This document shows positions 36,582 to 45,571 of a stretch of DNA of 61,187 nucleotides, in pieces. Numbering within the stretch: position 1 is the stretch's first letter; the number at the start of each line of letters is the position of its first letter. Location of the stretch: contig JAJCXZ010000083.1 in the NCBI GenBank assembly GCA_029263175.1, positions 1-61,187 on the forward strand, in the 5' to 3' direction. The position numbers and the translations under genes were made by a program. Source of the stretch: Acidimicrobiales bacterium. GTDB lineage: Bacteria > Actinomycetota > Acidimicrobiia > Acidimicrobiales > Aldehydirespiratoraceae. The notes beneath the pieces are model-generated. The model worked only from the letters and a program-made list of their open reading frames with translations. It made no database searches and had not been told where the DNA came from.

Positions 36582-37249
36582 TGTCTTACGGCCGCGATCT
36601 CCCGGATCCGGGTTGACTGGAATCGCAGCACATCGATGATCGTGGCCAAGCCGAGGGCGATACCGGACAGATACATCACCACGCCCAGTCGGCGAAGCCC
36701 TGCCGCGGCGATGGCGGCGCTGCGGCTGTCGAGAAGGTCTGCGGCCGATGTGCCGTACGCGGCTCCGATGAGGTTCACGACGATGCCGACCGCCATGACC
36801 ATCATGCCCATCATCATGAATACGAGCATGGCCTTGGCTGTGGTGGGCATTTTGAGCGTCTGCACCGTGCTCCCGGCGGCCTCTTGAACGTCACCGCCTC
36901 CTTTGCGGAACGTTCCCAGGATGCGAGCGACGGCAAACGAGATGGCCGCAAAGACTCCGAGGAAACCGATGAACATGAACGCCGGTACCAAGTGGCTGAG
37001 CGTCTGCAGCGCTGCGGTGTCGGCCCGGTCGGTGCCGGCTTCGACAACGGCGAGAACGAACCCCGCCGTCCAGCCCATGAACGCAAGGGCGAACATCGGG
37101 AGCCAGAGCTTTCGGCCCATTGTCTGGGGAAGGTTGTAGCCGAGGCCCTTGGGTGATCCGATCACGGTGAATCCATCGGATCGGGTTGTGGCCGGCGAGG
37201 TGACCTTCGGAGAAGTGGATGTGCTTGCTGGGGTGGTGGTTGTGGTCAT
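36578..37249 (-). CDS. Four-helix membrane protein, paralogue of the upstream gene
   Basis: 223 residues with about four membrane helices and a Thr-rich N-terminus. The segment TLKMPTTAKAMLVFMMMGMMVMAVG matches TLKMPATAKAFVILMMAGLMVGIAQ in the gene at 37280, so these are tandem duplicates. AAGAAAGAGA upstream of ATG 37249 fits a ribosome site. No family or function recognised. Confidence 0.65.
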   Translation of the reverse strand: MTTTTTPASTSTSPKVTSPATTRSDGFTVIGSPKGLGYNLPQTMGRKLWLPMFALAFMGWTAGFVLAVVEAGTDRADTAALQTLSHLVPAFMFIGFLGVFAAISFAVARILGTFRKGGGDVQEAAGSTVQTLKMPTTAKAMLVFMMMGMMVMAVGIVVNLIGAAYGTSAADLLDSRSAAIAAAGLRRLGVVMYLSGIALGLATIIDVLRFQSTRIREIAAVRH

Positions 37250-37279
37250 TGGAGTGTCTCTTTCTTGTGGACCGGGCGA

Positions 37280-38191
37280 TCAGACGCCGGCGCGGATGAT
37301 GGAGTTGACTCGGCTGAACTGGAAGGCCAGGACATTGCCGATGGTGACGAGGGCCAGGACGATGCCGGCCAGGATGAGTCCGAGGCTGAGCTCACGGAAC
37401 GGGCCGAGCCAGTTCGACCATGCGGCGAACGAAGCCGGGTCGTCGGCGATGCCGATGAGTCCGAGAGAGACCGCGAACTGGGCGATGCCGACCATCAGGC
37501 CGGCCATCATGAGTATGACGAACGCCTTTGCGGTTGCGGGCATCTTCAGTGTCGTGACCGGAAGCCCGAGACTCTGCTGGACGCTGCCACCACCGGCTCG
37601 AAGATCGGCCATGATCGTGCCGAGCAGGAATGCGATGCCCGAGAGCAGCAGGGCCTCACCGAGGAACTCGACGCCTTGCGAGAATGCAGCAGCCTGCCGA
37701 GCTGATTCCGTACCGGCGGTTTCGCCGGCCCAGACGAGCGAACCGATGAAACCAGTCAGGAGAGCCATGGCCCCCATGAGAATCATCGGCCGCCACATGA
37801 GCTTGGCCATGCGATGGATCGGGAACGGGCCCGGCGGCTCGTCGGTGACCCTCGCGGCGCCCCACTCGGTCTTCAGGTCACCACGGGTGATCGCCGGGGC
37901 GTCGCTCATGCCGCGGAGGCTGGGGAGGGCCTCTTTGAGGGAGTCGACGCGGTGCGAGATCCGCCCGATGATCCCCATCAGGATCACGGCGATCCCGATC
38001 TTGACGATCCCGAACGACAGAATCGACAAGCCGAAGGTCCACGCCAGCGTTTCGGCGTAGGTGTCAGTGGCGGTGACTCCGTCGGAAGCGACGAAGTTGC
38101 CGATCGCGGCAGCAGCAGCTCCCATGACTCCGACGACAGCCAGCAGAAGCCCGACGGATCGATAGCGGGATGTTTCCCTGGAAACAGACAT
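37280..38191 (-). CDS. Membrane protein, paralogue of the downstream gene
   Basis: 303 residues with about seven hydrophobic segments. It shares the TLKMPxTAKA block and preceding GGGSVQQSLGLPVT region with the shorter paralogue at 36578, and has an extra N-terminal portion. GAGAGGA about nine bases before ATG 38191 is a good ribosome site. The 30-base spacing suggests cotranscription. Function unknown. Confidence 0.65.
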   Translation of the reverse strand: MSVSRETSRYRSVGLLLAVVGVMGAAAAAIGNFVASDGVTATDTYAETLAWTFGLSILSFGIVKIGIAVILMGIIGRISHRVDSLKEALPSLRGMSDAPAITRGDLKTEWGAARVTDEPPGPFPIHRMAKLMWRPMILMGAMALLTGFIGSLVWAGETAGTESARQAAAFSQGVEFLGEALLLSGIAFLLGTIMADLRAGGGSVQQSLGLPVTTLKMPATAKAFVILMMAGLMVGIAQFAVSLGLIGIADDPASFAAWSNWLGPFRELSLGLILAGIVLALVTIGNVLAFQFSRVNSIIRAGV

Positions 38192-38254
38192 TCTTTGGTT
38201 CCTCTCTTTGTCGTGCCCGGGTGGGCGCGCTCGAGAGAGGAAACCGGGGCGATG

Positions 38255-39124
38255 TCAGCCGATGTCCCCAAATGCCACCGATGAGTGATTCTCCGTTGCA
38301 TGGAGGTGAGGTCCGAGCGGCATGGCGTGGGGGCGACCGTTGGCCAGCCACTGCCTGGTGCCGGCGTAGCCCCGCTCGATGAGTTCGTGCGTCTGGGAGA
38401 AGTCGGTTGGAGCGATCGAGATCGGGCACGGCGGCGGGATCAGATGGACGGGCACGGGATAGGTGCGAGTGATGGTCTCGAGCACCAGTCGTTGTTGCAC
38501 CAGCAGTGCTACCGCATGCATCGCCATCGGGAGGGCGCCGGCGGGTGGTGCGGCAAGGCCACAGGAGTAGCCGGTGGACAACACCCAAACCTCGGTCGCA
38601 CCGGCCTCGATGGCGTGAGTGATCGGGGTGTTGTTGGAGACGCCTCCATCGATCAGGGAGCGCTCGCCAATCTTGATGGCGGGGAAGATCCCGGGCAGGG
38701 CGGCGCTGGCGAGCACGGCCGGGATCGCCGGGCCATGGCTGAGGGGGACCTCTTCGCCGCTGCGCGCATCCGTGGTGATCACCGTCAGGGGAATCCGTGC
38801 GCTTTCGAGATTGGGGAAGTCGACGTGGCGTTCGAGCAGTCGGCGAAGGCCACGGTTCGAGATCAGGTGGTTGCGGCGGCCGAGGAAGCCGCGCAGGCCG
38901 AGGAGCGGGCCGAGGGGGAAGAGATCCGAGCGGCGAAGGCCTCGCCAGAGATCGGCGAGGTCCTCAACGGATCGGCCACTGGCGAGCCACGCGCCGTTGA
39001 CGGCTCCCACTGACGTGCCGACGATGCGGTCGGGTGTGATTCCGGCCTCGTTGAGCGCAAGGGCCATCCCCACTTGTACCGATCCGAGGCTGGCGCCGCC
39101 GGACAGCACGAACGTGGTGGTCAC
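38255..39124 (-). CDS. Patatin-like phospholipase (RssA type)
   Basis: 289 residues. Oxyanion loop SGGASLGSVQVG, nucleophile elbow GTSVGA and catalytic Asp in LIDGGVSNNTP give the Ser-Asp dyad of patatins, which hydrolyse acyl esters of phospholipids. No signal peptide, so probably cytosolic or membrane-associated. The GTG at 39124 overlaps the stop of the Crp/Fnr gene (GTGA). Confidence 0.85.
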   Translation of the reverse strand: MTTTFVLSGGASLGSVQVGMALALNEAGITPDRIVGTSVGAVNGAWLASGRSVEDLADLWRGLRRSDLFPLGPLLGLRGFLGRRNHLISNRGLRRLLERHVDFPNLESARIPLTVITTDARSGEEVPLSHGPAIPAVLASAALPGIFPAIKIGERSLIDGGVSNNTPITHAIEAGATEVWVLSTGYSCGLAAPPAGALPMAMHAVALLVQQRLVLETITRTYPVPVHLIPPPCPISIAPTDFSQTHELIERGYAGTRQWLANGRPHAMPLGPHLHATENHSSVAFGDIG

Positions 39125-39798
39125 CCGAACCCCGTTCGTTTCATGAGCCCTTCGATGTCGGTGACAACGGTGCGTCCGTACTGCAGCTCGACCAGGGACT
39201 CGGCTTCGAGGGACTTGAGTACCCGTTGGACGCTTGTACGCGCCGCGCCCACCATCTCGGCCAGCTGATCGTGGGTGAGCTGTACCTCGTCAGCGTCGGT
39301 TCGCTCGCGAAGGAGGATGGAGGCGAGTTGGGCGTCGAGGCCACCGGCGAGGAGATCGCCGAGACGGGCTTGGAGGCCCGACATACGCTCCGCAAGCGAA
39401 ACAATCCATCGCCGGGCGACCTGGGGGCGGGTCTGGAGCAGAACGAAGAGGGCGTCGGCGTCGAGCGACAGAATCGTCGAGTCTTCGATGGCACGAGCAT
39501 CGAAGGGCTCCGGCTCGTTCAGGAACGCCGGTACATCACCGAACACGTCGCCCGGGCGAAGGAGCTGCAATGCGACTTTGCGGCCGTTGATCTCTCGTGA
39601 CAGCTCGACGCTGCCGGTGCGAACGACATGGATCCGAGCAGCCGATTCACCGCGGCGAAACACATAGGTGCCGCCGGCGAATGTTGACTCGCCTACTTCG
39701 GCGGCCAACTGGTCGGCATCGTTCTGGCCGAGCGGGGCGCGACGCCCTCGACCCAGGCAGCACGCGATCCACGCGCCGTAGTGCGAGAGCTTCTTCAC
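39121..39798 (-). CDS. Crp/Fnr-family transcription regulator
   Basis: 225 residues from a GTG. Cyclic-nucleotide-binding fold: GGTYVFRRGESAARIHVVRTGSVELS and LRPGDVFGDVPAFLNEP, where the cAMP-contacting GE..A...R pattern is weak. A dimer helix and a winged-helix HTH (LTHDQLAEMVGAARTSVQRVLKSLEAE) follow. Effector unknown. Coupled to the patatin gene, so it may control lipid turnover. Confidence 0.85.
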   Translation of the reverse strand: MKKLSHYGAWIACCLGRGRRAPLGQNDADQLAAEVGESTFAGGTYVFRRGESAARIHVVRTGSVELSREINGRKVALQLLRPGDVFGDVPAFLNEPEPFDARAIEDSTILSLDADALFVLLQTRPQVARRWIVSLAERMSGLQARLGDLLAGGLDAQLASILLRERTDADEVQLTHDQLAEMVGAARTSVQRVLKSLEAESLVELQYGRTVVTDIEGLMKRTGFG

Positions 39799-39838
39799 CC
39801 CGTGGGAACCCCTCGGGCGGCGCTCGGCTTCCCTTCGC

Positions 39839-40531
39839 TCAGAACAGGCGGACGAGGGCCTCGTGCTCGACCTGAACCACGGGGACGCCGTCGACCGTCA
39901 TCTCCAGCTGAACGAGAGCCCGCTCACCACTGCGTGTCTCGAATCGGTCGATCTCAACTGCTTCGATCACCACAACGTCTCCCGGGGTGGCAGTTGCTCG
40001 GTGGGCGACTCGGCTCCGTGTATGGACCCAGGCGCCGTCGATCATCTGCTCGACGAAGACTCGGTTGGCCAGAGTGATCCACACCACGGGGTGCACGATG
40101 CGTGCCGAGTCATAGAGATCGAGGTCTTCGCCGGCGCGAGCGGCGTAGCCCGTCCATCGATCGACGAGTTCGAACACGGTCGGCTCGAGCCGCCGGCCCA
40201 CCGGGGCGGCGAACGGTGCCGGGTCCATCGTGGGCGCGAGCCAGGCACAGTCGCGTTCGCCGACCCTGGCGATGATTCGCTGGTCGCTGTCGGGGGTGAC
40301 GGTGACTGGCTCGTCGGCCAGAACGGGGCCCCGAAACGCCACATCGTAGCCGCCCCTCGTGAGCCAGCCGGTGCCCCAGGCCTCGGCGACGGGGCGGGTC
40401 ATGTACGCCGCGATGGTGGTGCCGGCCACGACCGCGCCGCCGAATCCGGCCGCCGATCCGCCCTGAACGGTGTGGACCGGATTGTCGCCGTGCTCAGGCA
40501 GGTTGACCGCGTTGATCGACCAGGGCTTCAT
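39839..40531 (-). CDS. Hotdog-fold (acyl-CoA thioesterase/MaoC-like) protein, tentative
   Basis: 230 residues. Two similar halves look like a double hotdog: GGSAAGFGGAVVAGTTIAAYMTRP then TRGGYDVAFRGPVLADEPVTVTP, and later VEQMIDGAWVHTRSRVAHRATATPGDVVVIEAVEIDRF. That pattern fits acyl-CoA hydratases/thioesterases. No catalytic motif is clear. ATG 40531 overlaps the esterase stop (ATGA); an upstream extension of the frame to 40846 lies in the esterase gene and is ignored. Confidence 0.5.
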   Translation of the reverse strand: MKPWSINAVNLPEHGDNPVHTVQGGSAAGFGGAVVAGTTIAAYMTRPVAEAWGTGWLTRGGYDVAFRGPVLADEPVTVTPDSDQRIIARVGERDCAWLAPTMDPAPFAAPVGRRLEPTVFELVDRWTGYAARAGEDLDLYDSARIVHPVVWITLANRVFVEQMIDGAWVHTRSRVAHRATATPGDVVVIEAVEIDRFETRSGERALVQLEMTVDGVPVVQVEHEALVRLF

Positions 40532-42039
40532 GTCTTGCGCCAACTGGCTCGGGTCGTGCCTCGGGGGTCGTGTTCGAGGCGGGTGGTGTCGCCGAAGACC
40601 ATCGTCGGCCGGACCTCGTCGTACCGCGGCCACGCGCCGATGGCGTCGTGGGTCGGATCGCCCGCGCGGACAAACGCGATCCACGCGTGATGCATGTTGT
40701 CGGAGATATCGGCGGGCCACGACCCGGCCGGGCCCATGATTCGTTGCCAACCGGCCGCCGCGCCTTCGAGGTCGGCCTGCCACACGAACGGAATCTCGAG
40801 CGCGTGCATGGCGCCGAAGAAGCCGTTGAACTCGGTGCTCTGCCATTCGAAGAGGTAGGCGAACACCGGTGTGCCGGCGGCCGCGGCTGCATCGGCGACC
40901 TGAAGACTCGAGGTGCGAAACAGCGTGTCGCCGATCATCGAGAGGGCAAGAGTGCGGTTGTCGGCGGCGGGGTGTTCGGCTCGGAACGCCTCGACGACAG
41001 CGTCGGGGTCTGATGCGTGGTCCGCGGCCAGCGACCGTAGAAGGTCATCGTTCACTTCGTCCGGCAGGTGGAAGCCGAAGAGCGTGCCCTCGTCGAGGTT
41101 GGTGCCGAGGAGAAGGGGAATGCCCCGCTCGGCAGCGGCCTCCATGGGCGAACGGGTGACGGTGATGCCGTCGATCGCCGGACGGAGACCGTTGCGGGCC
41201 GCGCCGGGGAACCGCGGCTCGGCGACGGCAGCCCGGCCCGCGGTGGCGGACAGTTGTCGCTGGATCTCGATGATCTTGTCGGTAGAGAGTGCACGGAGGC
41301 CGTCGATTCCGTCCACGCCCGCGACGTCCATCGTGTCCTGCGCGAGCTCGGTGGACGGGGGCGCAAACGCGGCGGGCGCGCTCTGAGCGATCACCTGGTG
41401 ATAGAGGCCGTCGGCCTGCGGGGAGGCGAGGATGGCCATCACCGATCCAGCCCCGGCCGACTCACCCGAGATCGTGACCCTCTCCGGATCACCGCCAAAC
41501 GCCGCGATGTTGTCGTGCACCCATCGGAGGGCGGCGATCTGGTCCCGGATGCCGTTGTTGTGTGACCCGGCGAGTTCGGAGTCGAGATGACCGAGCTCCA
41601 TGAATCCGAGAAGTCCGAGGCGGTAGTTGATCGACACGACCACGATGTCGCCGTTGCGGGCGAACGGTCCACCGTCCACCGTGGCCCCGCGCCCGGTCAT
41701 GTACGAGCCGCCATGGATCCAGACCAACACCGGTCGCGCCCCGGTGTCGGGGGCCGGCGTGTAGACGTTGAGGTAGAGGCAGTCCTCGTCGGTTGCGTAT
41801 CCCGTGGCGGGAAGCGGGCTGCTGGGCTCGCGGTCGATCTGGGGCGCACTCGCTCCGAGGTGGGTCGCGCTACGTGTGCCTTCCCACGGGAGGGCCGGCT
41901 GAGGTGCCCGGAAACGAAGATCGCCTACCGGCGGTGCGGCATACGGGACGCCGAGGAACTCGCTTACACCGTCTCGAATGCGGCCCTTGAGGACACCGTG
42001 GGAGGTGGCGGCGGTGGGAGCGGTGGTGGTGTCGGTCAT
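40528..42039 (-). CDS. Type B carboxylesterase
   Basis: 503 residues. Alpha/beta-hydrolase triad: Ser in GESAGAGS, Glu in LGTNLDEGTLF and a C-terminal His in MHHAWIAFVRAGDP. N-terminal GRIRDGVSEFLGVPYAAPP and the oxyanion segment IHGGSYMTG are family hallmarks. It hydrolyses carboxylic esters; no signal peptide is seen. Coupled to the hotdog-like gene downstream. Confidence 0.9.
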   Translation of the reverse strand: MTDTTTAPTAATSHGVLKGRIRDGVSEFLGVPYAAPPVGDLRFRAPQPALPWEGTRSATHLGASAPQIDREPSSPLPATGYATDEDCLYLNVYTPAPDTGARPVLVWIHGGSYMTGRGATVDGGPFARNGDIVVVSINYRLGLLGFMELGHLDSELAGSHNNGIRDQIAALRWVHDNIAAFGGDPERVTISGESAGAGSVMAILASPQADGLYHQVIAQSAPAAFAPPSTELAQDTMDVAGVDGIDGLRALSTDKIIEIQRQLSATAGRAAVAEPRFPGAARNGLRPAIDGITVTRSPMEAAAERGIPLLLGTNLDEGTLFGFHLPDEVNDDLLRSLAADHASDPDAVVEAFRAEHPAADNRTLALSMIGDTLFRTSSLQVADAAAAAGTPVFAYLFEWQSTEFNGFFGAMHALEIPFVWQADLEGAAAGWQRIMGPAGSWPADISDNMHHAWIAFVRAGDPTHDAIGAWPRYDEVRPTMVFGDTTRLEHDPRGTTRASWRKT

Positions 42040-42101
42040 GGGTCACCCGAGTCGGTTGTGGGGACGAGGACGATGGCGAGACGGTAGGCCGCTCGCGAAG
42101 T

Positions 42102-43244
42102 TCAGGCCAGACGGGCGGCCAACTCGTCGAGTCGGTTGCAGCCGGTTTGATGCATGACGTTCACGAGTCCCTCGTGAAGGATGTCGTAGGCGTGCCCGGC
42201 ACCGGCGGTGCCGAGGCCGGCGAGGCCGAACATGAAGGCGCGGCCACAGAAGACGAAGTCAGCGCCGAGGGCCAGCGCTCGGGCCACGTCGAGTCCGTCC
42301 CGAACCCCGGAGTCGAACAGCACGGGGGCGTGGTCGCCGATCCGGTCGACGATGTCAGGGAGGGCTTCGATCGCGGTGATGGAGCCGTCGAGTTGACGGC
42401 CACCGTGGTTCGAGACCTGGACGGCATCGGCGCCGGTTTCGATGCAGCGGGCGGCGTCATCGGCGTCGAGGATTCCCTTGACGACGATCGGTCCGCTCCA
42501 TCGTTCGCGGACTTCGGCGAGATACTCCCAACCGAGCGTGCCACCGAGCGACGCGCCGACGAAGCCGGCGGTCATCTTCATTGTCGAGCGATCGACATAG
42601 TCCTCGAGCGTCCGAAACCGGGGAAGCCCGTTGCGCAGCACACCCATCGTCCACGCTGGCCGCAGGATGCTCTGGGCGATGAGCGTCGGTCCGATCTTCG
42701 GCGGTACTCGGACTCGCGCTCGTCGTTGGCGCTCCCGCCGGCTCGCAATCGGAACGTCGGCGGTCACCACCAGTGTCGTGAAACCGCATTCGGCGACTCG
42801 GTCGAGCAGCCGGTCCCGCAGATCGGTATCGCGAGGGGAGTAGAGCTGGAACCAGCCGTGCCCGTCAGCGGCGGGGCCCACCTCCTCGACCTTCCCGGTC
42901 CCAACGGTGCTGAGGGTGTGCGGAATGTTTTTTGCGGCCGCCATCTTCGCCAATGTGACGTCGGCACCGGGCCAGATCAGTCCGCTGAGCCCGATTGGCG
43001 CGACGCCGATCGGCGCGGCGTATTCGACGTCGAAGAGGGATGTGGTGGTGACGGGGTCGAGGAGTCCCTTCATCAACTGAGGCCGAAGGCGCACCTCGGC
43101 CATGGCGTCGATGTTTCGGTGCAGCGTGGACTCGGTGCCAGTCCCGGAGGCAAGGTACTCCCAGGAGAATGACGGCACGCGGCGCTTGGCCCGACGTTCG
43201 AGGTCGGTGATGGCCGGATAGCGGTCCATGAGCGGGGCGGGCAT
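42102..43244 (-). CDS. FMN-dependent alpha-hydroxy-acid oxidase/dehydrogenase
   Basis: 380 residues. Family features: PIGVAPIGLSGLIWPGAD, TADVPIASRRERQRRARVR, the catalytic His and Arg in VSNHGGRQLDGS, and the FMN phosphate site DSGVRDGLDVARALALGADFVFCGR. It oxidises a 2-hydroxy acid such as lactate, glycolate or mandelate. Which one cannot be told. It is separated by 62 bases from the esterase gene. Confidence 0.9.
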   Translation of the reverse strand: MPAPLMDRYPAITDLERRAKRRVPSFSWEYLASGTGTESTLHRNIDAMAEVRLRPQLMKGLLDPVTTTSLFDVEYAAPIGVAPIGLSGLIWPGADVTLAKMAAAKNIPHTLSTVGTGKVEEVGPAADGHGWFQLYSPRDTDLRDRLLDRVAECGFTTLVVTADVPIASRRERQRRARVRVPPKIGPTLIAQSILRPAWTMGVLRNGLPRFRTLEDYVDRSTMKMTAGFVGASLGGTLGWEYLAEVRERWSGPIVVKGILDADDAARCIETGADAVQVSNHGGRQLDGSITAIEALPDIVDRIGDHAPVLFDSGVRDGLDVARALALGADFVFCGRAFMFGLAGLGTAGAGHAYDILHEGLVNVMHQTGCNRLDELAARLA

Positions 43245-43291
43245 CTGCTCATGCTGGCACAGTCAGCACATGGCCATGCGGCCACCGTGGA

Positions 43292-43921
43292 TCAGTCAGT
43301 ACGAGTGAAGAGATAGGCGAAGGCGGGAACGCGGTAGGCGATGCCTCTTCCCGAGGCGAGGATTCGCTCGCGGGTGACTTCCTGCGTCTTTTTCGGGACC
43401 AGGTAGGTGTCGAGGTTGGCGGTGCTGACCCGGTATTCGCCCGCTCGTGCGATCACGACCGCCTCGAGGTCATAGCGCGGGTCGATCGAGACCAGCCCGG
43501 CATCGCCGTGACTGCCGTTGACCAGCAGGGTGCCACCGATACGGAGGTAGTCGGTGCAGTGGTCCGAAACAAAGCCGGCGAAAAGGGATACGAGAAGGTC
43601 GGCCGACCGCGCGGGCATGTCGAGGGGCTCTGTGTAGTCGGCGTGGAGGAACGTGATCTCGGGCTCCGCCGGCGCATGCTCGTGCTCCGCGATGATCTCG
43701 AGGACGCCCTCTTCGTCGGCGAAAAACTTTGCGGCGCGCTTGTCAGTGTCGACATAGACAACCGAGTCGAAGACGAACGACGGGGAAATGTCGACAAAGC
43801 TCCCCGGGTAAAGCACCCGGTCGGCTTCTATGGCGTTGCTGACGGCGATGAACAGCCGCTCCCGGTCGCCGGGATGGCGGTCTTGATCACTCCAGAGTGT
43901 TGCCGTCGCTTTTCGAACCAT
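43292..43921 (-). CDS. Hypothetical protein with methyltransferase-like fold
   Basis: 209 residues. VLYPGSFVDISPSFVFDSVVYVDTDK and the later ITFLHADYTEPLDMPARSADLLVSLFAGFVS followed by LRIGGTLLVNGSHGD resemble the beta-strand layout of a SAM-dependent Rossmann fold, but the glycine-rich SAM loop is missing. No close family recognised. ATG start. A long palindrome follows upstream of it at 43956. Confidence 0.55.
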   Translation of the reverse strand: MVRKATATLWSDQDRHPGDRERLFIAVSNAIEADRVLYPGSFVDISPSFVFDSVVYVDTDKRAAKFFADEEGVLEIIAEHEHAPAEPEITFLHADYTEPLDMPARSADLLVSLFAGFVSDHCTDYLRIGGTLLVNGSHGDAGLVSIDPRYDLEAVVIARAGEYRVSTANLDTYLVPKKTQEVTRERILASGRGIAYRVPAFAYLFTRTD

Positions 43922-43955
43922 TCAGTGGAGGCTACGCCCCCGCGCCGCCGGTCCG

Positions 43956-43994
43956 GCTAACGCACACTGGGGACAGACCCCAGTGTGCGTTAGC
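43956..43994 (-). repeat. Palindromic element, copy 2 (17-bp arms)
   Basis: GCTAACGCACACTGGGG (43956-43972), loop ACAGA, CCCCAGTGTGCGTTAGC (43978-43994): a perfect hairpin with no mismatch. The right arm contains the TAA of the DUF1203 gene, the same arrangement as the related element at 26864. No T-run follows, so it is a terminator of unusual form or a REP-like element. Confidence 0.85.
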
Positions 43995-44460
43995 ACCGGT
44001 TCGCGCTGAAGCTGAAACAGCCGCCGGTGGTGTTGCGACCGTGGACGAAGTCGACATCGTCCTCCGCCAGCATTTCACGCAGGTGGTCCGACAGCGATTC
44101 CTCGGCGGGTACGTGGCGCACATGGTGATAGGCGATGCGCTGGTCGTGACCGTAGGGACGCAACGTCATGGACCGCTGGTCGAGGTCGGTGGGGAGATCG
44201 CTACTGGTGGGGCCGCCACACGGCTGAGCGTGGACGACCACCGGCCCGGTTTCGGCGTAGGCACCCTTCCAGGGGAACGGGCTCCAGGCGATGATCGCGA
44301 TCTCGTCTCCGGGTTCTGACTCGGTAAGGCAGCAGCGCAGCGGCCAGCCCCGATCGGCCTCGATGAAGGGTTCGATCGGGTTGCCGCCGTGGTCGATTCC
44401 GGTGGCCAGAACCGCCTCGAGCTCTGTGTAGTCGAGGCCGCTGATCGTGATTGTGCTCAT
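43990..44460 (-). CDS. DUF1203 protein
   Basis: 156 residues. RCCLTESEPGDEIAIIAWSPFPWKGAYAETGPVVVHAQPC, then PYGHDQRIAYHHV and VDFVHGRNTTGGCFSFSANRC match the DUF1203 pattern. Cytosolic and of unknown function. ATG 44460 is the first start clear of the upstream gene. Its stop codon is supplied by the palindrome at 43956-43994. Confidence 0.8.
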   Translation of the reverse strand: MSTITISGLDYTELEAVLATGIDHGGNPIEPFIEADRGWPLRCCLTESEPGDEIAIIAWSPFPWKGAYAETGPVVVHAQPCGGPTSSDLPTDLDQRSMTLRPYGHDQRIAYHHVRHVPAEESLSDHLREMLAEDDVDFVHGRNTTGGCFSFSANRC

Positions 44461-44501
44461 GGGCTGAATGTACGGCAAGAGGCCGGACAGATCCGGACAG
44501 A

Positions 44502-45248
44502 TCAACCGTGAATAGGCCCCCCGGTTTCGAGGAGCGTCTTGAGGCCGGCAACGATGAATGGCAAGCCTTGCGTGAAGTCGTCGTACGTCCGGCCCTGTAG
44601 GTCGTAGTACTCCACGCGAACCTTGGTGAGGCCCATGGCTTCTTCGACGATCCACGCCATGCGAACGGGACCCTCGGCATCGAGCTCAGGGCTCCAGCGG
44701 GCGTGGAACATCATCTCCAGCCGGTGGCCGGGGTCGACGTCGAGGATCTCGCCATCGGCGACGACACCACCATCCTGGCCGAGATAGCGCATCGGTGTGC
44801 CCGCTTCGAGGACGCAGTCGAGGCGCGTGCCGTAGAAGTACTGGGCGGTCTTGTCTCCGTCGACGATCGCCTGCCACGCCGCCTCGGGGGTGCAGCGGAT
44901 GTAGGTCTCGTAGACATGGTTGGGTGTTGTCATTGTCGCTCCTTGGTCGAGCTCGGTGGTCATGTGGGCGAGTAGTTGAACGGCGGGCGCCGTGAATTTG
45001 TTGATCCAGCGGTCGTGGATCAGCTGGATGGGCACCGGGTTGAGGTAGTGGTGGCGCTCTCGGCCGACCTTGGCGGTGGCGATGAGCCCGCCTTCCTCGA
45101 GCACGCGCAGGTGATTCATGACGCCGTGGCGGGTCATGTTGGGCAGAACCGCGCAGAGTTCGCGCAACGCCTGGCCGTCTCGGAGTAGCAGGGAGTCGAG
45201 AAGATGGCGTCGACCCTCATCGTTCAAGGCTCGAAACACAGTGTCCAC
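44502..45248 (-). CDS. ArsR-type HTH fused to an SRPBCC (AHSA1-like) domain
   Basis: 248 residues from a GTG. An ArsR winged helix (FRALNDEGRRHLLDSLLLRDGQALRELC, GVMNHLRVLEEGGLI) occupies about residues 1-95. A START-like SRPBCC domain (YETYIRCTPEAAWQAIVDG, RLEMMFHARWSPE, GLPFIVAGLKTLLETG) follows. The SRPBCC part may bind a hydrophobic ligand and gate DNA binding. A likely self-operator sits at 45264-45279, just before the start. Confidence 0.85.
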   Translation of the reverse strand: MDTVFRALNDEGRRHLLDSLLLRDGQALRELCAVLPNMTRHGVMNHLRVLEEGGLIATAKVGRERHHYLNPVPIQLIHDRWINKFTAPAVQLLAHMTTELDQGATMTTPNHVYETYIRCTPEAAWQAIVDGDKTAQYFYGTRLDCVLEAGTPMRYLGQDGGVVADGEILDVDPGHRLEMMFHARWSPELDAEGPVRMAWIVEEAMGLTKVRVEYYDLQGRTYDDFTQGLPFIVAGLKTLLETGGPIHG

Positions 45249-45263
45249 GGCAATCGACGATAC

Positions 45264-45279
45264 GTAAGTAAATACTCAC
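45264..45279. promoter_or_regulatory. Candidate operator of the ArsR-SRPBCC gene
   Basis: GTAAGT-AAAT-ACTCAC is an inverted repeat with one mismatch, 15 bases upstream of the GTG in an AT-rich spot. Position and symmetry fit autoregulation by the ArsR-type domain. Confidence 0.35.
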
Positions 45280-45304
45280 CTGTTAACCCCATGTCTAAAA
45301 CCAA

Positions 45305-45333
45305 CGAAGCCCCCGCCGGAGGCAGGGGCTTCG
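45305..45333 (-). terminator. Terminator downstream of tRNA-Arg
   Basis: On the minus strand CGAAGCCCC and GGGGCTTCG form a nine-pair hairpin around an 11-base loop, followed by TTGGTTTT. It lies five bases after the tRNA's 3' end. Confidence 0.75.
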
Positions 45334-45338
45334 GTCAG

Positions 45339-45412
45339 CGCGCCCGGAGAGATTCGAACTCCCGGCCTTCTGATCCGTAGTCAGATGCTCTATCCAGCTG
45401 AGCTACGGGCGC
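45339..45412 (-). tRNA. tRNA-Arg(ACG)
   Basis: 74 bases. Acceptor GCGCCCG/CGGGCGC, D-arm GCTCAGCTGGATAGAGC, anticodon loop CTACGGA (ACG), T-arm GGGAGTTCGAATCTC. CCA is not encoded. A terminator follows at 45305. Confidence 0.96.
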
Positions 45413-45455
45413 AACTTGTGAAGCGACCAGTGTAGAAGCACCGACCCGACTTTCG

Positions 45456-45544
45456 CGGAGACGGTGGGATTTGAACCCACGAACGCCTTACGACGTTACT
45501 TCCTTAGCAGGGAAGCGCCTTCAACCTGGCTCGGCCACGTCTCC
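45456..45544 (-). tRNA. tRNA-Ser(GCT)
   Basis: 89 bases with the long variable arm of class II tRNAs. Acceptor GGAGACG/CGTCTCC, anticodon loop CTGCTAA (GCT), T-arm GTGGGTTCAAATCCCAC. Discriminator G. Forty-three bases from tRNA-Arg on the same strand. Confidence 0.95.
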
Positions 45545-45571
45545 GTGTACCCGGAGGTACGGGTCCGAAGA

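Noticed and set aside
39839-40846. Longer 335-codon version of the hotdog-like protein
   Set aside because: The first 105 codons overlie the carboxylesterase gene and read as a compositional shadow.
44482-44501. Two copies of CCGGACAGAT in tandem
   Set aside because: Too short, and within a 41-base gap, to support a function.
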